Below, one piece after another: positions 39,830-48,898 of a stretch of 50,644 bases of DNA. Both the position numbers and the translations under genes were made by a program. The DNA lies in assembly GCA_965660355.1 (NCBI GenBank), contig CBFHZN010000009.1:1-50644 (forward strand), given 5' to 3'. A model generated the notes under the pieces. The model saw nothing but the letters and a program-made list of their open reading frames with translations. It was not told where the DNA came from and searched no databases. Numbering within the stretch: the first letter of the stretch is position 1; every line of letters starts with the position of its first letter. Source of the stretch: CAJXVY01 sp965660355. GTDB lineage: Bacteria; Actinomycetota; Actinomycetes; Actinomycetales; Microbacteriaceae.

Positions 39830-42291
39830 TGAGAGTTTCCCTAAGTTGGCTGAGTGAATTCACCGAGCTTCCAAAGGATTCCAAACCAGAGCAGCTAATG
39901 GCCGAGTTGGTAAAAGTCGGTCTTGAGGAAGAAGACGAGCACTATTTCGAGATCAGTGGTCCGGTAGTAGTCGGTAAGGTCATCGAATTTGTCGATGAAC
40001 CACAGTCAAATGGCAAGACAATTCGCTGGTGTCAGGTAGATGTCGGTGAGAGTGAAACCCGAGGAATTGTCTGCGGAGCAAGCAATTTCAAACAGGGGGA
40101 TAAAGTTGTGGTCACTCTGCCTGGCAGTGTGTTGCCAGGCAATTTCGCTATAGCAGCCCGTGAGACTTATGGGCATGTGAGTGATGGAATGATTGCCTCT
40201 GTCAAAGAACTCGGCATGGGTGATGACCACGATGGAATTTTGGTTTTATCGACTCTTGGTTTGGATCCCAAGCTAGGCGAAGATGCCATAAAGCTTTTGG
40301 GCTTGGATGATTCTGCTGCAGAGATTAACGTCACCCCCGATCGTGGCTACTGTTTTTCAATTAGGGGAGTTGCCAGAGAGTATTCGCACGCGACTTCAAC
40401 CAAGTTCACAGACCCTGCCGCCATTGAGCCAGTTAGTGGTGAAGGATTTGAACTCAACATTGAGGATAAAAGCCCAATTAGGAGTAGACCAGGTTGCAGC
40501 AGATTTGATCTTGTAGAGCTTTCTGAAATCGATGCTTCAGCGCCAACCCCAGCCTGGATGGTTTCGAGGTTGAAACTCGCAGGCATGCGCTCAATAAGCC
40601 TTGTCGTAGATGTAACCAACTACGTGATGCTTGAAACCGGTCAGCCCACCCACGCTTACGATCTTGATTTGCTAACAGGTGGTATTACTGTACGCAGGGC
40701 CAATATTGGCGAGAAGTTGAAAACCCTTGATGGTCAAATCAGAGAACTTCACGGAGAAGATCTTTTGATAACTGACGAATCTGGCCCTATCGGAATCGCT
40801 GGAGTAATGGGTGGAGAATCAACAGAGGTCAGCTCCAGGACCAAGCGAGTACTAATCGAGGCTGCCAATTTTGATCCAATTAGCATTGCCCGTTCAGCTC
40901 GGAGACACAAGCTTCCATCAGAGGCCTCTAAGAGATTTGAAAGAGGAGTCGACCCGCTGGTTGCCGACCGAGCAATTGCGAGAATTGCCGAACTGTTGGG
41001 TGAGTATGGCTCTGCAAAGCTCACCGGCTTTGGTGCAAGTTTCCAAGAGATTGAATCACCCGCAGAGATTGCTTTGCCAACAGGGTTTGCCACTGAACTG
41101 GTGGGGGTTGATTATTCAGTTGAATTGCAAAAAGAGATCTTGGAACAAATCGGCTGCCAGGTGAAAATAGCGGATGATCTGATTGTTACCCCACCCAGCT
41201 GGAGACCTGATCTCAATCACAAGACTGATTTGGTTGAAGAAATTGCCAGGATTGATGGCTATCACAAGATTGGTTCGAGGCTTCCGGTTGCTCCTCCAGG
41301 AAATGGACTGACTGAGAAGCAGCAGCTTCGCAGGAAACTGACTGATTCTTTGGCGGCATCGGGAATGGTTGAAACTTTGAATTATCCATTTGTCTCTGAG
41401 CAGGAAAATTCTTTGTTTGGAGAGAAAAATTCAGTGAGGCTAGAAAACCCAATCCAAGAGGAATCTCCAGAGATGAGAACCTCGATGATTCCTGGTTTGC
41501 TGCAGGCTGCTGCAAGGAACATTTCTAGGGGATTGACCAGTGGTTACCTTTATGAATTTGGGAGTATTTTTATAGCAAACAAGGATTCGAAGCCCGCGGA
41601 ATTCCCAGACACTGCCAGCCGCCCAAGTGATTCCCAGATCGATTCTTTAAATGAACAAATTCCATCACAACCAGAAATGTTGGCTGGGGTTGGTTTCGGA
41701 GATCGTGAATTGGCCCAGCCTGGCTCTAAATCACAAACGCTTGATTATAAATTGGCTGTTGACACAGTGTTGCGAGTTGCAGATTTGATGAACCTGGAGT
41801 TTGAAATCAAAAACTCTGAAAATCAGGGGTTGCACCCCGGGAGAACCGCCGATGTTCTAGCAGAGGGTAAAAAGATCGGCTTTGTGGGTGAACTGCATCC
41901 AGATCTCTCCGATCACTATCACCTACCCAGAGTTAGTGTTTTTGAGCTGAACCTGAGCGAAATCTGGAGCCTTGTACAGCCTGTAACCGCCTCAGCGGTG
42001 CACACCTACCCGGCAGCCACCCAAGACCTATCGATGGTTGTTGATGAAAACTTGGATGCCCGGCAATTACTTTCAACTGTGATTGAAGGGTGTGGCGAAC
42101 TTTTAGAGAGTATTAGGACAACGGATGTTTATAAAGGCCAGGGGATAGCCGATGGTAAGAAATCAATCACCTTCGCATTGGTTTTCAGAGCAACCGACAG
42201 GACGCTAACCCAAGAGGAAGCAACCGAGTCCAGAAATGCCGCTGTAGCATTGGCACACAAGTTGCACGGAGCGGAACTGAGAGGCGTCTAA
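39829..42291 (+). CDS. pheT: phenylalanyl-tRNA synthetase beta subunit
   Basis: 820 residues: N-terminal B1 domain with tRNA-binding OB fold (about 40-150, VGKVIEFVDEPQSNGKTIRW), B3/B4 editing domain with ARSARRHKLPSEASKRFERG, B5, a catalytic-like core and the C-terminal FDX anticodon-binding domain (TYPAATQDLSMVVDEN). The length is normal. It overlaps pheS and argC by one base each, so the arginine genes may partly depend on this transcript. Confidence 0.96.
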   Translation: MRVSLSWLSEFTELPKDSKPEQLMAELVKVGLEEEDEHYFEISGPVVVGKVIEFVDEPQSNGKTIRWCQVDVGESETRGIVCGASNFKQGDKVVVTLPGSVLPGNFAIAARETYGHVSDGMIASVKELGMGDDHDGILVLSTLGLDPKLGEDAIKLLGLDDSAAEINVTPDRGYCFSIRGVAREYSHATSTKFTDPAAIEPVSGEGFELNIEDKSPIRSRPGCSRFDLVELSEIDASAPTPAWMVSRLKLAGMRSISLVVDVTNYVMLETGQPTHAYDLDLLTGGITVRRANIGEKLKTLDGQIRELHGEDLLITDESGPIGIAGVMGGESTEVSSRTKRVLIEAANFDPISIARSARRHKLPSEASKRFERGVDPLVADRAIARIAELLGEYGSAKLTGFGASFQEIESPAEIALPTGFATELVGVDYSVELQKEILEQIGCQVKIADDLIVTPPSWRPDLNHKTDLVEEIARIDGYHKIGSRLPVAPPGNGLTEKQQLRRKLTDSLAASGMVETLNYPFVSEQENSLFGEKNSVRLENPIQEESPEMRTSMIPGLLQAAARNISRGLTSGYLYEFGSIFIANKDSKPAEFPDTASRPSDSQIDSLNEQIPSQPEMLAGVGFGDRELAQPGSKSQTLDYKLAVDTVLRVADLMNLEFEIKNSENQGLHPGRTADVLAEGKKIGFVGELHPDLSDHYHLPRVSVFELNLSEIWSLVQPVTASAVHTYPAATQDLSMVVDENLDARQLLSTVIEGCGELLESIRTTDVYKGQGIADGKKSITFALVFRATDRTLTQEEATESRNAAVALAHKLHGAELRGV

Positions 42292-43319
42292 TGACATATT
42301 CAGTCGCTGTCGCGGGAGCCAGTGGTTATGTTGGCGGAGAGTTAATCAGGCTTATCCAAAACCACCCAGAGCTTGATCTCAGAACCGTTACAGCGTATTC
42401 AAACGCCGGAAATTCACTTTCATCGGTGCATCCGCAACTAAGTCACCTCAACCTGCAGTTGAGCGAGACCACAGCGAAAGTGCTAAATGGGCACGATGTT
42501 GTCTTTTTGGCGCTTCCGCACACTGAGAGTGCAGCGATTGCCAAAGACTTGGACGCCGTTGGCACAGTGCTTGATTGCGGAGCTGATTTCAGAATCGAAT
42601 CCAGTCAACGCTGGGAAGAGTTTTATGGCACCACCCATGCGGGAGCTTGGATGTATGGCCTACCTGAGCTAACCCTTGCCGATGGCGGAAAACAGCGTGG
42701 AAGATTGGTTGGCGTTGAGAGAATTGCAGTCCCCGGCTGCAATGCGACTGCCGTTACTCTGGCCTTGGCGCCTTTGGTGACAGCTGATTTGATTGAAACT
42801 GATGACATTGTTGCCAATCTAACTGTCGGCACAAGCGGTGCGGGCAAATCATCAAAGGTCGAATTATCCAATTCGGAAATGACCGAAAACTTGAAAGCCT
42901 ATGCAGTTGGCGGTGCCCACAGACACATCCCAGAGATTTTGCAAAACCTAGAAAAGGCAGGGGCGGTGGAACCGGCAATTACCTTCACCCCCGTCTTGGC
43001 TCCCGTCAGCAGGGGAATCCTGGCGGTAGTCTCTGTAAAGACCAAAGCACCCCAACAAAAAATTGTCGAGGCATTTGAATCTGCCTACGGTGATGAGAAC
43101 TTCATTGATCTCATTTCAGAACTTCCCGAGACATTGTCTGTAAGGGGTTCCAACAAAGCTCAACTGAGCTTTAGGTTTGACCCTTCCGGAAGACTGACCG
43201 TCTTATGCGCAATTGACAATTTGGTCAAGGGAACTGCGGGAGCGGCAATCCAATCTATGAACCTAAGCCTTGGGCTATTTGAAACGACTGGGCTGGAACA
43301 GTCAGGCCTTAGGCCATGA
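42291..43319 (+). CDS. argC: N-acetyl-gamma-glutamyl-phosphate reductase
   Basis: Third step of arginine synthesis, NADPH-dependent. Nucleotide motif GASGYVGGELIR near 9-20 and the catalytic cysteine C150 in VPGCNATAV; a histidine in AVGGAHRHIPEI completes the site. 342 residues. The ATG overlaps the pheT stop (TAATG), and no separate arg promoter or Arg box was recognised upstream. Confidence 0.96.
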   Translation: MTYSVAVAGASGYVGGELIRLIQNHPELDLRTVTAYSNAGNSLSSVHPQLSHLNLQLSETTAKVLNGHDVVFLALPHTESAAIAKDLDAVGTVLDCGADFRIESSQRWEEFYGTTHAGAWMYGLPELTLADGGKQRGRLVGVERIAVPGCNATAVTLALAPLVTADLIETDDIVANLTVGTSGAGKSSKVELSNSEMTENLKAYAVGGAHRHIPEILQNLEKAGAVEPAITFTPVLAPVSRGILAVVSVKTKAPQQKIVEAFESAYGDENFIDLISELPETLSVRGSNKAQLSFRFDPSGRLTVLCAIDNLVKGTAGAAIQSMNLSLGLFETTGLEQSGLRP

Positions 43320-44464
43320 GTGTTACCTATGCAAAAGGTTTTTTAGCCAGCGGAGTGGAAGCTGGTTTGAAATCAAAAGGAAAAGACTTTGCCCTGATTG
43401 TCAACAGTGGACCAAGTGATGCATGCGCCAATGTCTTCACATCAAACAGAGCACTGGCAAACCCAGTTATCTGGTCACAAGAGGTTAGCAAGACGGGAAA
43501 AGCCAGAGCAGTTGCGATTAATAGTGGTGGTGCTAACTGCTTCACAGGTCCTCAGGGATTTCAGTTGACCCATAAAACCGCGGAACGAGCTGCCGAGTTA
43601 TTGAATTTTGCCCCCATTGAGGTTTTAGTGGCATCAACGGGACTTATAGGAGAACAGCTGGACGAGTCAAAAATCATGTTTGGTTTGGAAAGTTCACATA
43701 AATCACTGAGTGATAGCGGTGGATACCTTGCTGCTGAGGCGATGATGACCACCGACAGTGTTCATAAGCATGCAATTAGAGATGGAAGCGGCTACAGCAT
43801 TGGAGGCATTGCTAAAGGGGCAGGCATGTTGGCACCGGCTTTGGCTACCATGTTGGTTTTCATAACAACCGATGCATCGATTGAGCCTGCAAAACTTCAA
43901 AAGCAGCTGGAATTAGCTGTTGAAAAAAGCTTTAATCGTCTGGATAGCGATGGTTGCACATCAACAAATGACCACGTGATGTTGATGGCAAATGCTGCCA
44001 GTGGTGTTGAGCCAGAGGAAGCAGAATTTCAGATGCTTCTAGACGAGCTTTGCATGGATCTGGCAATGCAGTTACTAAAAGATGCGGAAGGTGCAGATCA
44101 CGACATTCACATCAAAGTACTGGGAGCAGAATCTGAAGAACTAGCGGTAGAAGTCGCAAGGAGTGTGGCCCGGAACAACCTCTTCAAGGCGGCGATTTAT
44201 GGAGCTGATCCAAACTGGGGAAGGATATATGCCGCAATTGGAACAGTTCCGGGAAATTTCGACCCAATGGTTTCTAAACTCACAATAAATGGTGTTTGTG
44301 TTGCTGATGATTCGATGCCGCAGCAAGATAGGGGCCAGGTGGATTTGACTGAGCGCTTGGTGGAGATTGAGATTGACCTGAAAAACGGAGAAGCTGAAGC
44401 TACAGTTTTCACAAACGACCTGACTCATGCCTATGTTTCCGAGAACAGCGAGTACTCAAGCTAA
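43316..44464 (+). CDS. argJ: bifunctional ornithine acetyltransferase / N-acetylglutamate synthase
   Basis: Recycles the acetyl group between acetylornithine and glutamate and may make N-acetylglutamate. The proenzyme self-cleaves before the nucleophile T178 in LATMLVFIT; the flanking KGAGMLAPALATML is the usual site (often APNMATML). 382 residues, NSGGANCFTGPQG near 69-81. The presence of argJ implies the cyclic arginine pathway. It overlaps argC by 4 bases. Confidence 0.96.
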   Translation: MSVTYAKGFLASGVEAGLKSKGKDFALIVNSGPSDACANVFTSNRALANPVIWSQEVSKTGKARAVAINSGGANCFTGPQGFQLTHKTAERAAELLNFAPIEVLVASTGLIGEQLDESKIMFGLESSHKSLSDSGGYLAAEAMMTTDSVHKHAIRDGSGYSIGGIAKGAGMLAPALATMLVFITTDASIEPAKLQKQLELAVEKSFNRLDSDGCTSTNDHVMLMANAASGVEPEEAEFQMLLDELCMDLAMQLLKDAEGADHDIHIKVLGAESEELAVEVARSVARNNLFKAAIYGADPNWGRIYAAIGTVPGNFDPMVSKLTINGVCVADDSMPQQDRGQVDLTERLVEIEIDLKNGEAEATVFTNDLTHAYVSENSEYSS

Positions 44465-45354
44465 TGAAGCCTGCAGAATCAACCGATACCGGACTGGCAA
44501 GAATAAAAGCCGAGACACTAATTGAGTCTCTGGATTGGCTCAGAGAGTTCCACGGCAGAACGGTGGTGATCAAATTTGGCGGTAACGCCATGGTTGATCA
44601 GGCGCTACAGAAAAGTTTTGCTGAGGACATGGCCTATCTTCGATTCGTTGGAATTCGCCCAGTGGTTGTTCACGGGGGAGGGCCCCAAATAACAGCCAAG
44701 CTCGCAGAGTTGGGGATGGAAACAGAATTTAAAGCAGGATTAAGAGTCACCACAAGCGAAACCATCTCGGTTATCAGGGATGTTTTGCGCGAAAGCGTTG
44801 GAGCGGGACTGGTTGGTCAAATTGAATTAGCCGGTGCTGAAGCAAAAGTTCTAAGCGGTGAAGACCAGGCATTGTTTCTGGCCGAGAAAACCAAGGTTGA
44901 AACTGAAGACGGCGAGGTTGACCTGGGGCTTGTGGGAGAGGTCAGGGCTGTTAATCCCCGGGCTGTTTTGGATTTGATTTCAGTTGGCAAAATACCTGTC
45001 ATCTCCTCAATTGCACCCGATGTCAACGGGGAATTATTGAATGTGAATGCAGATTTGGCAGCCGCCAGCCTCGCGGTTGCCTTAGGTGCTGAAAAACTCA
45101 TTGTGCTAACTGACGTGCCAGGGCTTTACTCAGACTGGCCCGACAGGTCAAGTCTGATCAGTGAAATAACCAGTGTGGAGCTTAGAGCGTTGATTCCATC
45201 TTTGGAATCTGGAATGGTTCCCAAGATGAGCGCCTGTTTGGAAGCTGTGGATGGAGGGGTTCCAAAAGCTCACATCATTGACGGAAGAGACCCGCACAGC
45301 ATTTTGCTGGAGATATTCACTGAATCCGGAGTTGGAACGCAGGTAAGTAAATGA
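44464..45354 (+). CDS. argB: acetylglutamate kinase
   Basis: Second step of arginine synthesis and commonly the arginine-sensitive one. Amino acid kinase fold of 296 residues with VIKFGGNAMVD (phosphate binding), HGGGPQI and the ATP site IVLTDVPGLYSD. The N-terminal extension before the kinase core (about 1-30) is of the type found in arginine-inhibited, hexameric enzymes; feedback regulation is therefore inferred. It overlaps argJ by one base and argF by 4 bases. Confidence 0.96.
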   Translation: MKPAESTDTGLARIKAETLIESLDWLREFHGRTVVIKFGGNAMVDQALQKSFAEDMAYLRFVGIRPVVVHGGGPQITAKLAELGMETEFKAGLRVTTSETISVIRDVLRESVGAGLVGQIELAGAEAKVLSGEDQALFLAEKTKVETEDGEVDLGLVGEVRAVNPRAVLDLISVGKIPVISSIAPDVNGELLNVNADLAAASLAVALGAEKLIVLTDVPGLYSDWPDRSSLISEITSVELRALIPSLESGMVPKMSACLEAVDGGVPKAHIIDGRDPHSILLEIFTESGVGTQVSK

Positions 45355-46265
45355 CAAGACACTTTTTGAAAGATGATCATCTAAGCTCCACCGAGCAGGC
45401 CGCGGTAATTGCTCATGCTATTCAGCTGAAAGCCAATCGTTTTCTCGATAGGTCTTTTGAGGGCCCAAAATCTGTAGCCCTGATTTTTGATAAAACCTCA
45501 ACTCGAACACGAGTTTCATTCTCAGTTGGAGTCAGTGAAATGGGTGGCTACCCAATGCTCATTGATTCACAGTCATCACAATTGGCAAAAAGTGAATCTA
45601 TTGCTGACACGGCAAGAGTTTTGGGCAGACAGGTGTCTCAGATTATGTGGCGAACATTCGCCCAGTCCAACCTTGAAGAAATGGCCGAGTATGCAGGTGT
45701 GCCCGTGATTAGTGGACTGAGTGATGATTACCACCCCTGTCAGTTATTGGCAGACCTACAAACCATCACTGAACACTTTGGAAAAACAGAGGGACTGACA
45801 GTTGCCTATGTTGGCGATGGGGCCAACAACATAGCCAACAGCTATTTGCTTGCCGGAGCGATTGCAGGCATGAACATTCGAATTGCGGCACCTGCGGGAT
45901 ATCAACCCGATGAGGCCGTAGTTGCCAGGGCTAAAGAGCTCTCCAACGGCGAGATTTTGATCACAAGTGATCCGCAGGTTGCTGTAGAGGGTGCTGATGT
46001 TGTGACCACCGACACTTGGGTGTCTATGGGAATGGAAGACAGCCAAGCAAAAAGAATTGCCGATTTACAGGATTATCGAGTTGATGAAAAGCTTTTCAAT
46101 TTGGCAAGCTCAGATGCAATATTCCTGCATTGCTTACCTGCCTATCGAGGAAACGAAGTCACCACCGAGGTAATTGATGGTGAGCGAAGTCTTGTTTGGC
46201 AGCAGGCAGAGAATAGACTGCATGCTCAGAAAGCACTTATGTCCTTTCTGGCCAACAATGATTAA
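45351..46265 (+). CDS. argF: ornithine carbamoyltransferase
   Basis: Makes citrulline from ornithine and carbamoyl phosphate. Carbamoyl-phosphate motif STRTR at 50-54, HPCQLLADLQTI, the ornithine motif VSMGMEDSQAKRI (SMG loop) and HCLPAYRG with the catalytic cysteine. 304 residues. argD, normally between argB and argF in actinobacteria, is absent here. The start overlaps the argB stop (ATGA). Confidence 0.96.
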   Translation: MTRHFLKDDHLSSTEQAAVIAHAIQLKANRFLDRSFEGPKSVALIFDKTSTRTRVSFSVGVSEMGGYPMLIDSQSSQLAKSESIADTARVLGRQVSQIMWRTFAQSNLEEMAEYAGVPVISGLSDDYHPCQLLADLQTITEHFGKTEGLTVAYVGDGANNIANSYLLAGAIAGMNIRIAAPAGYQPDEAVVARAKELSNGEILITSDPQVAVEGADVVTTDTWVSMGMEDSQAKRIADLQDYRVDEKLFNLASSDAIFLHCLPAYRGNEVTTEVIDGERSLVWQQAENRLHAQKALMSFLANND

Positions 46266-46273
46266 CTCGGTTC

Positions 46274-46279
46274 TAGAAT
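46274..46279 (+). promoter_or_regulatory. possible -10 before argG
   Basis: TAGAAT in the 39-nt argF-argG gap, 25 nt before the ATG. The gene also has a normal AAGGAG site. The gap is too short for an argR gene. Confidence 0.3.
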
Positions 46280-46304
46280 TAGCGGGTAAAACACAAGGAG
46301 ACGA

Positions 46305-47504
46305 ATGTCAGAGCGGATAGTTCTTGCCTATTCAGGCGGACTAGATACATCAGTAGGAATCGGTTGGCTCAAGCAGGCCACTGGCAAGGAAGTTGTGGCT
46401 ATGGCCATCGACGTGGGCCAGGACGGCGAGGACATGGATGTCATCCGTCAGCGAGCACTGGACTGCGGTGCTGTTGAATCAGTGGTTATCGACGCGAAAG
46501 AGGAATTCGCCGATGACTATCTTGTGCCTGCTCTGAAGGCGAATGCGATGTATCAAAAGCGCTACCCTTTGGTTTCAGCTCTATCAAGACCATTAATTGC
46601 CAAGCACTTGGCGCTTACTGCCGACAAGCTTGGTGGAAACAGCGTTGCCCACGGTTGCACTGGTAAGGGAAATGACCAGGTTAGATTCGAGGCTGCGGTC
46701 TCAGCTATAAACCCAGATCTAACCTCAATTGCCCCGATTAGAGATTTGGCGCTGACCAGGGATAAGGCGATTGAATTTGCTGCAGAGCACAACCTGCCAA
46801 TTGCGCAGAGCAAGAAAAGCCCCTACTCAATTGATCAAAATGTTTGGGGAAGAGCAATCGAGACTGGCTTCTTGGAGGACCCCTGGAACGGTCCTATAGA
46901 GGATCTCTACCAATACACCCAGGATCCTGCCGATGTGAAACCAGCGGACGAGGTCATAATCAAATTCGATCAGGGAATTCCAGTGGAGATTGATGGCAAG
47001 TCGGTATCTGCTTTGCAGGCTGTTGAAATCATGAATCAAATTGCTGGAAAACACGGTGTCGGTCGGATTGATTTGGTTGAAGACAGACTGGTGGGAATCA
47101 AATCCCGTGAGATTTATGAAGCTCCCGGAGCAATTGCATTGATTAATGCTCACGAGGAATTGGAAAACATGACAATGGAGCGCGATGTCAACCGCTTCAA
47201 ACGTGGCGTCGAATCTCGCTGGGCTGACTTGGTCTATGAAGGCTTATGGTTCAGTGAGCTCAAAAGCGCTCTCGATGCATTTATCGATCACACCCAAAAG
47301 CACGTCTCGGGAGAAATCAGGTTGAAACTGCAGGCCGGGCATGCAAGTGTGACTGGTAGAAGAAGTGAACAAAGTCTTTACGATTACAACCTTGCAACTT
47401 ATGACAGCGAAGACAGCTTCGATTCTTCCCTAGCCAAGGGCTTCATCGAGTTGTGGTCAATGCCATCCAAACTATCGGCGAAGAGACATGGCCAGCAAAA
47501 ATAA
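46305..47504 (+). CDS. argG: argininosuccinate synthase
   Basis: Joins citrulline and aspartate with ATP. PP-loop AYSGGLDTS at 8-16, HGCTGKGNDQVRFE and the tetramer-forming C-terminal helix. 399 residues. The start has a clear AAGGAG 7 nt upstream, unlike most genes in this cluster, which are coupled by overlap. It overlaps argH by 17 bases. In most actinobacteria argR lies just before this gene; it does not here. Confidence 0.96.
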   Translation: MSERIVLAYSGGLDTSVGIGWLKQATGKEVVAMAIDVGQDGEDMDVIRQRALDCGAVESVVIDAKEEFADDYLVPALKANAMYQKRYPLVSALSRPLIAKHLALTADKLGGNSVAHGCTGKGNDQVRFEAAVSAINPDLTSIAPIRDLALTRDKAIEFAAEHNLPIAQSKKSPYSIDQNVWGRAIETGFLEDPWNGPIEDLYQYTQDPADVKPADEVIIKFDQGIPVEIDGKSVSALQAVEIMNQIAGKHGVGRIDLVEDRLVGIKSREIYEAPGAIALINAHEELENMTMERDVNRFKRGVESRWADLVYEGLWFSELKSALDAFIDHTQKHVSGEIRLKLQAGHASVTGRRSEQSLYDYNLATYDSEDSFDSSLAKGFIELWSMPSKLSAKRHGQQK

Positions 47505-48897
47505 AGATTCTCTCTGGGGGAGTAGGTTTTCTGCCGGGCCGAGCCCAGAGATGGCCAACCTGAGTAAGTCAACTCACTTCGATTGGAGATTGGCTAAATA
47601 TGACCTGCTCGGCTCAAAAGCTCACGCTGAGGCGTTAGCCAGCAAGGGTTATCTCGATGAGGGCGAGCTTAGTGAGCTTTTGCGAGCTATTGAACAGCTC
47701 GAATCGAGAGTTGAGGCGGGTTCGTTCAAACCCAAACCAACAGACGAGGATGTTCACTCAGCACTGGAAAGAGGCCTAATTGAGATTGCTGGGGAAGAGC
47801 TTGGCGGGAAGCTGAGAGCTGGAAGGTCTAGAAATGACCAGATTGCTACTGAAATCAGGCTATTTATGCTGGATGCAGCCAATGACATCCAGCAACTTCT
47901 GGTCACCTACATAGAACAGCTAACGATTCAAGCAGAGACCCACATGGGGGTTGCAATGCCGGGAAGAACTCACTTCCAGCATGCGCAACCGGTCTTGCTC
48001 GCCCATCACTTGCTAGCCCATGCTTGGCCACAGTTTAGAAATTTGCAGAGATTAGAGGATTGGCGCACCAGAGCGAACCAATCTCCTTACGGCGCTGGTG
48101 CTTTAGCTGGATCTTCACTTGGGCTAGACCCAAAACTGGTCGCAGAAAAATTGGGGATGGGTGCCCCCGAGAGAAACTCCATGGATGCCACAAGTTCGCG
48201 CGATGCTTCCAGTGAGTTTTTGTTTATATGTGCTCAGATAGGTGTGGACCTCTCAAGGTTTAGTGAAGAGCTAATTATCTGGTCCTCTGCCGAATTTGAC
48301 TACGTGAAACTCAGCGATGAGTTTTCAACCGGCTCATCAATAATGCCTCAGAAGAAAAACCCTGATATCGCAGAGTTGAGCAGGGGTAAAACCGGAAGGC
48401 TTATTGGAAACCTGACGAGTCTTTTAGCCACACTGAAGGGTTTGCCACTGAGTTATAACCGAGATTTGCAGGAGGATAAAGAACCTGTTTTTGATTCAGT
48501 TGACAGCTTGCTGCTGGTTTTGCCAGCGCTGAACGGAATGATAAAAAACCTTGCGTTCAACACGGAAAGGTTAGAAAAGCTTGCCCCTGAAGGATTCTCC
48601 CTTGCAACCGATGTTGCGGAATGGCTAGTTAGACAGGGCGTTCCATTCAAAAACGCACACGAGATCACAGGTCAGATGGTTTCAATGTGTGAACAGTTGG
48701 GAATTGGGCTTGCAGATCTGAGCGATAAGCAATTGGCTGAGATTTCAGTGGAACTCAAGCCAGCCGTTCGCGAGGTTTTGAGTGTCAGCGGATCTATCAA
48801 ATCCCGCGACGGCATCGGCGGGACTGCGTTGAACAGAGTTTTAGATCAACTAATGGAGCTTCGAAAGATTGCCCCCAGAACCGATTTGGAGAATTAG
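47488..48897 (+). CDS. argH: argininosuccinate lyase
   Basis: Last step of arginine synthesis, releasing fumarate. Member of the fumarase/aspartase superfamily with 469 residues, AGRSRNDQIATEIRL, PGRTHFQHAQPV and the signature loop GSSIMPQKKNPD bearing the catalytic serine. Its ATG lies within argG and its stop is followed directly by tyrS. Confidence 0.96.
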   Translation: MASKNKDSLWGSRFSAGPSPEMANLSKSTHFDWRLAKYDLLGSKAHAEALASKGYLDEGELSELLRAIEQLESRVEAGSFKPKPTDEDVHSALERGLIEIAGEELGGKLRAGRSRNDQIATEIRLFMLDAANDIQQLLVTYIEQLTIQAETHMGVAMPGRTHFQHAQPVLLAHHLLAHAWPQFRNLQRLEDWRTRANQSPYGAGALAGSSLGLDPKLVAEKLGMGAPERNSMDATSSRDASSEFLFICAQIGVDLSRFSEELIIWSSAEFDYVKLSDEFSTGSSIMPQKKNPDIAELSRGKTGRLIGNLTSLLATLKGLPLSYNRDLQEDKEPVFDSVDSLLLVLPALNGMIKNLAFNTERLEKLAPEGFSLATDVAEWLVRQGVPFKNAHEITGQMVSMCEQLGIGLADLSDKQLAEISVELKPAVREVLSVSGSIKSRDGIGGTALNRVLDQLMELRKIAPRTDLEN

Positions 48898-48898
48898 T

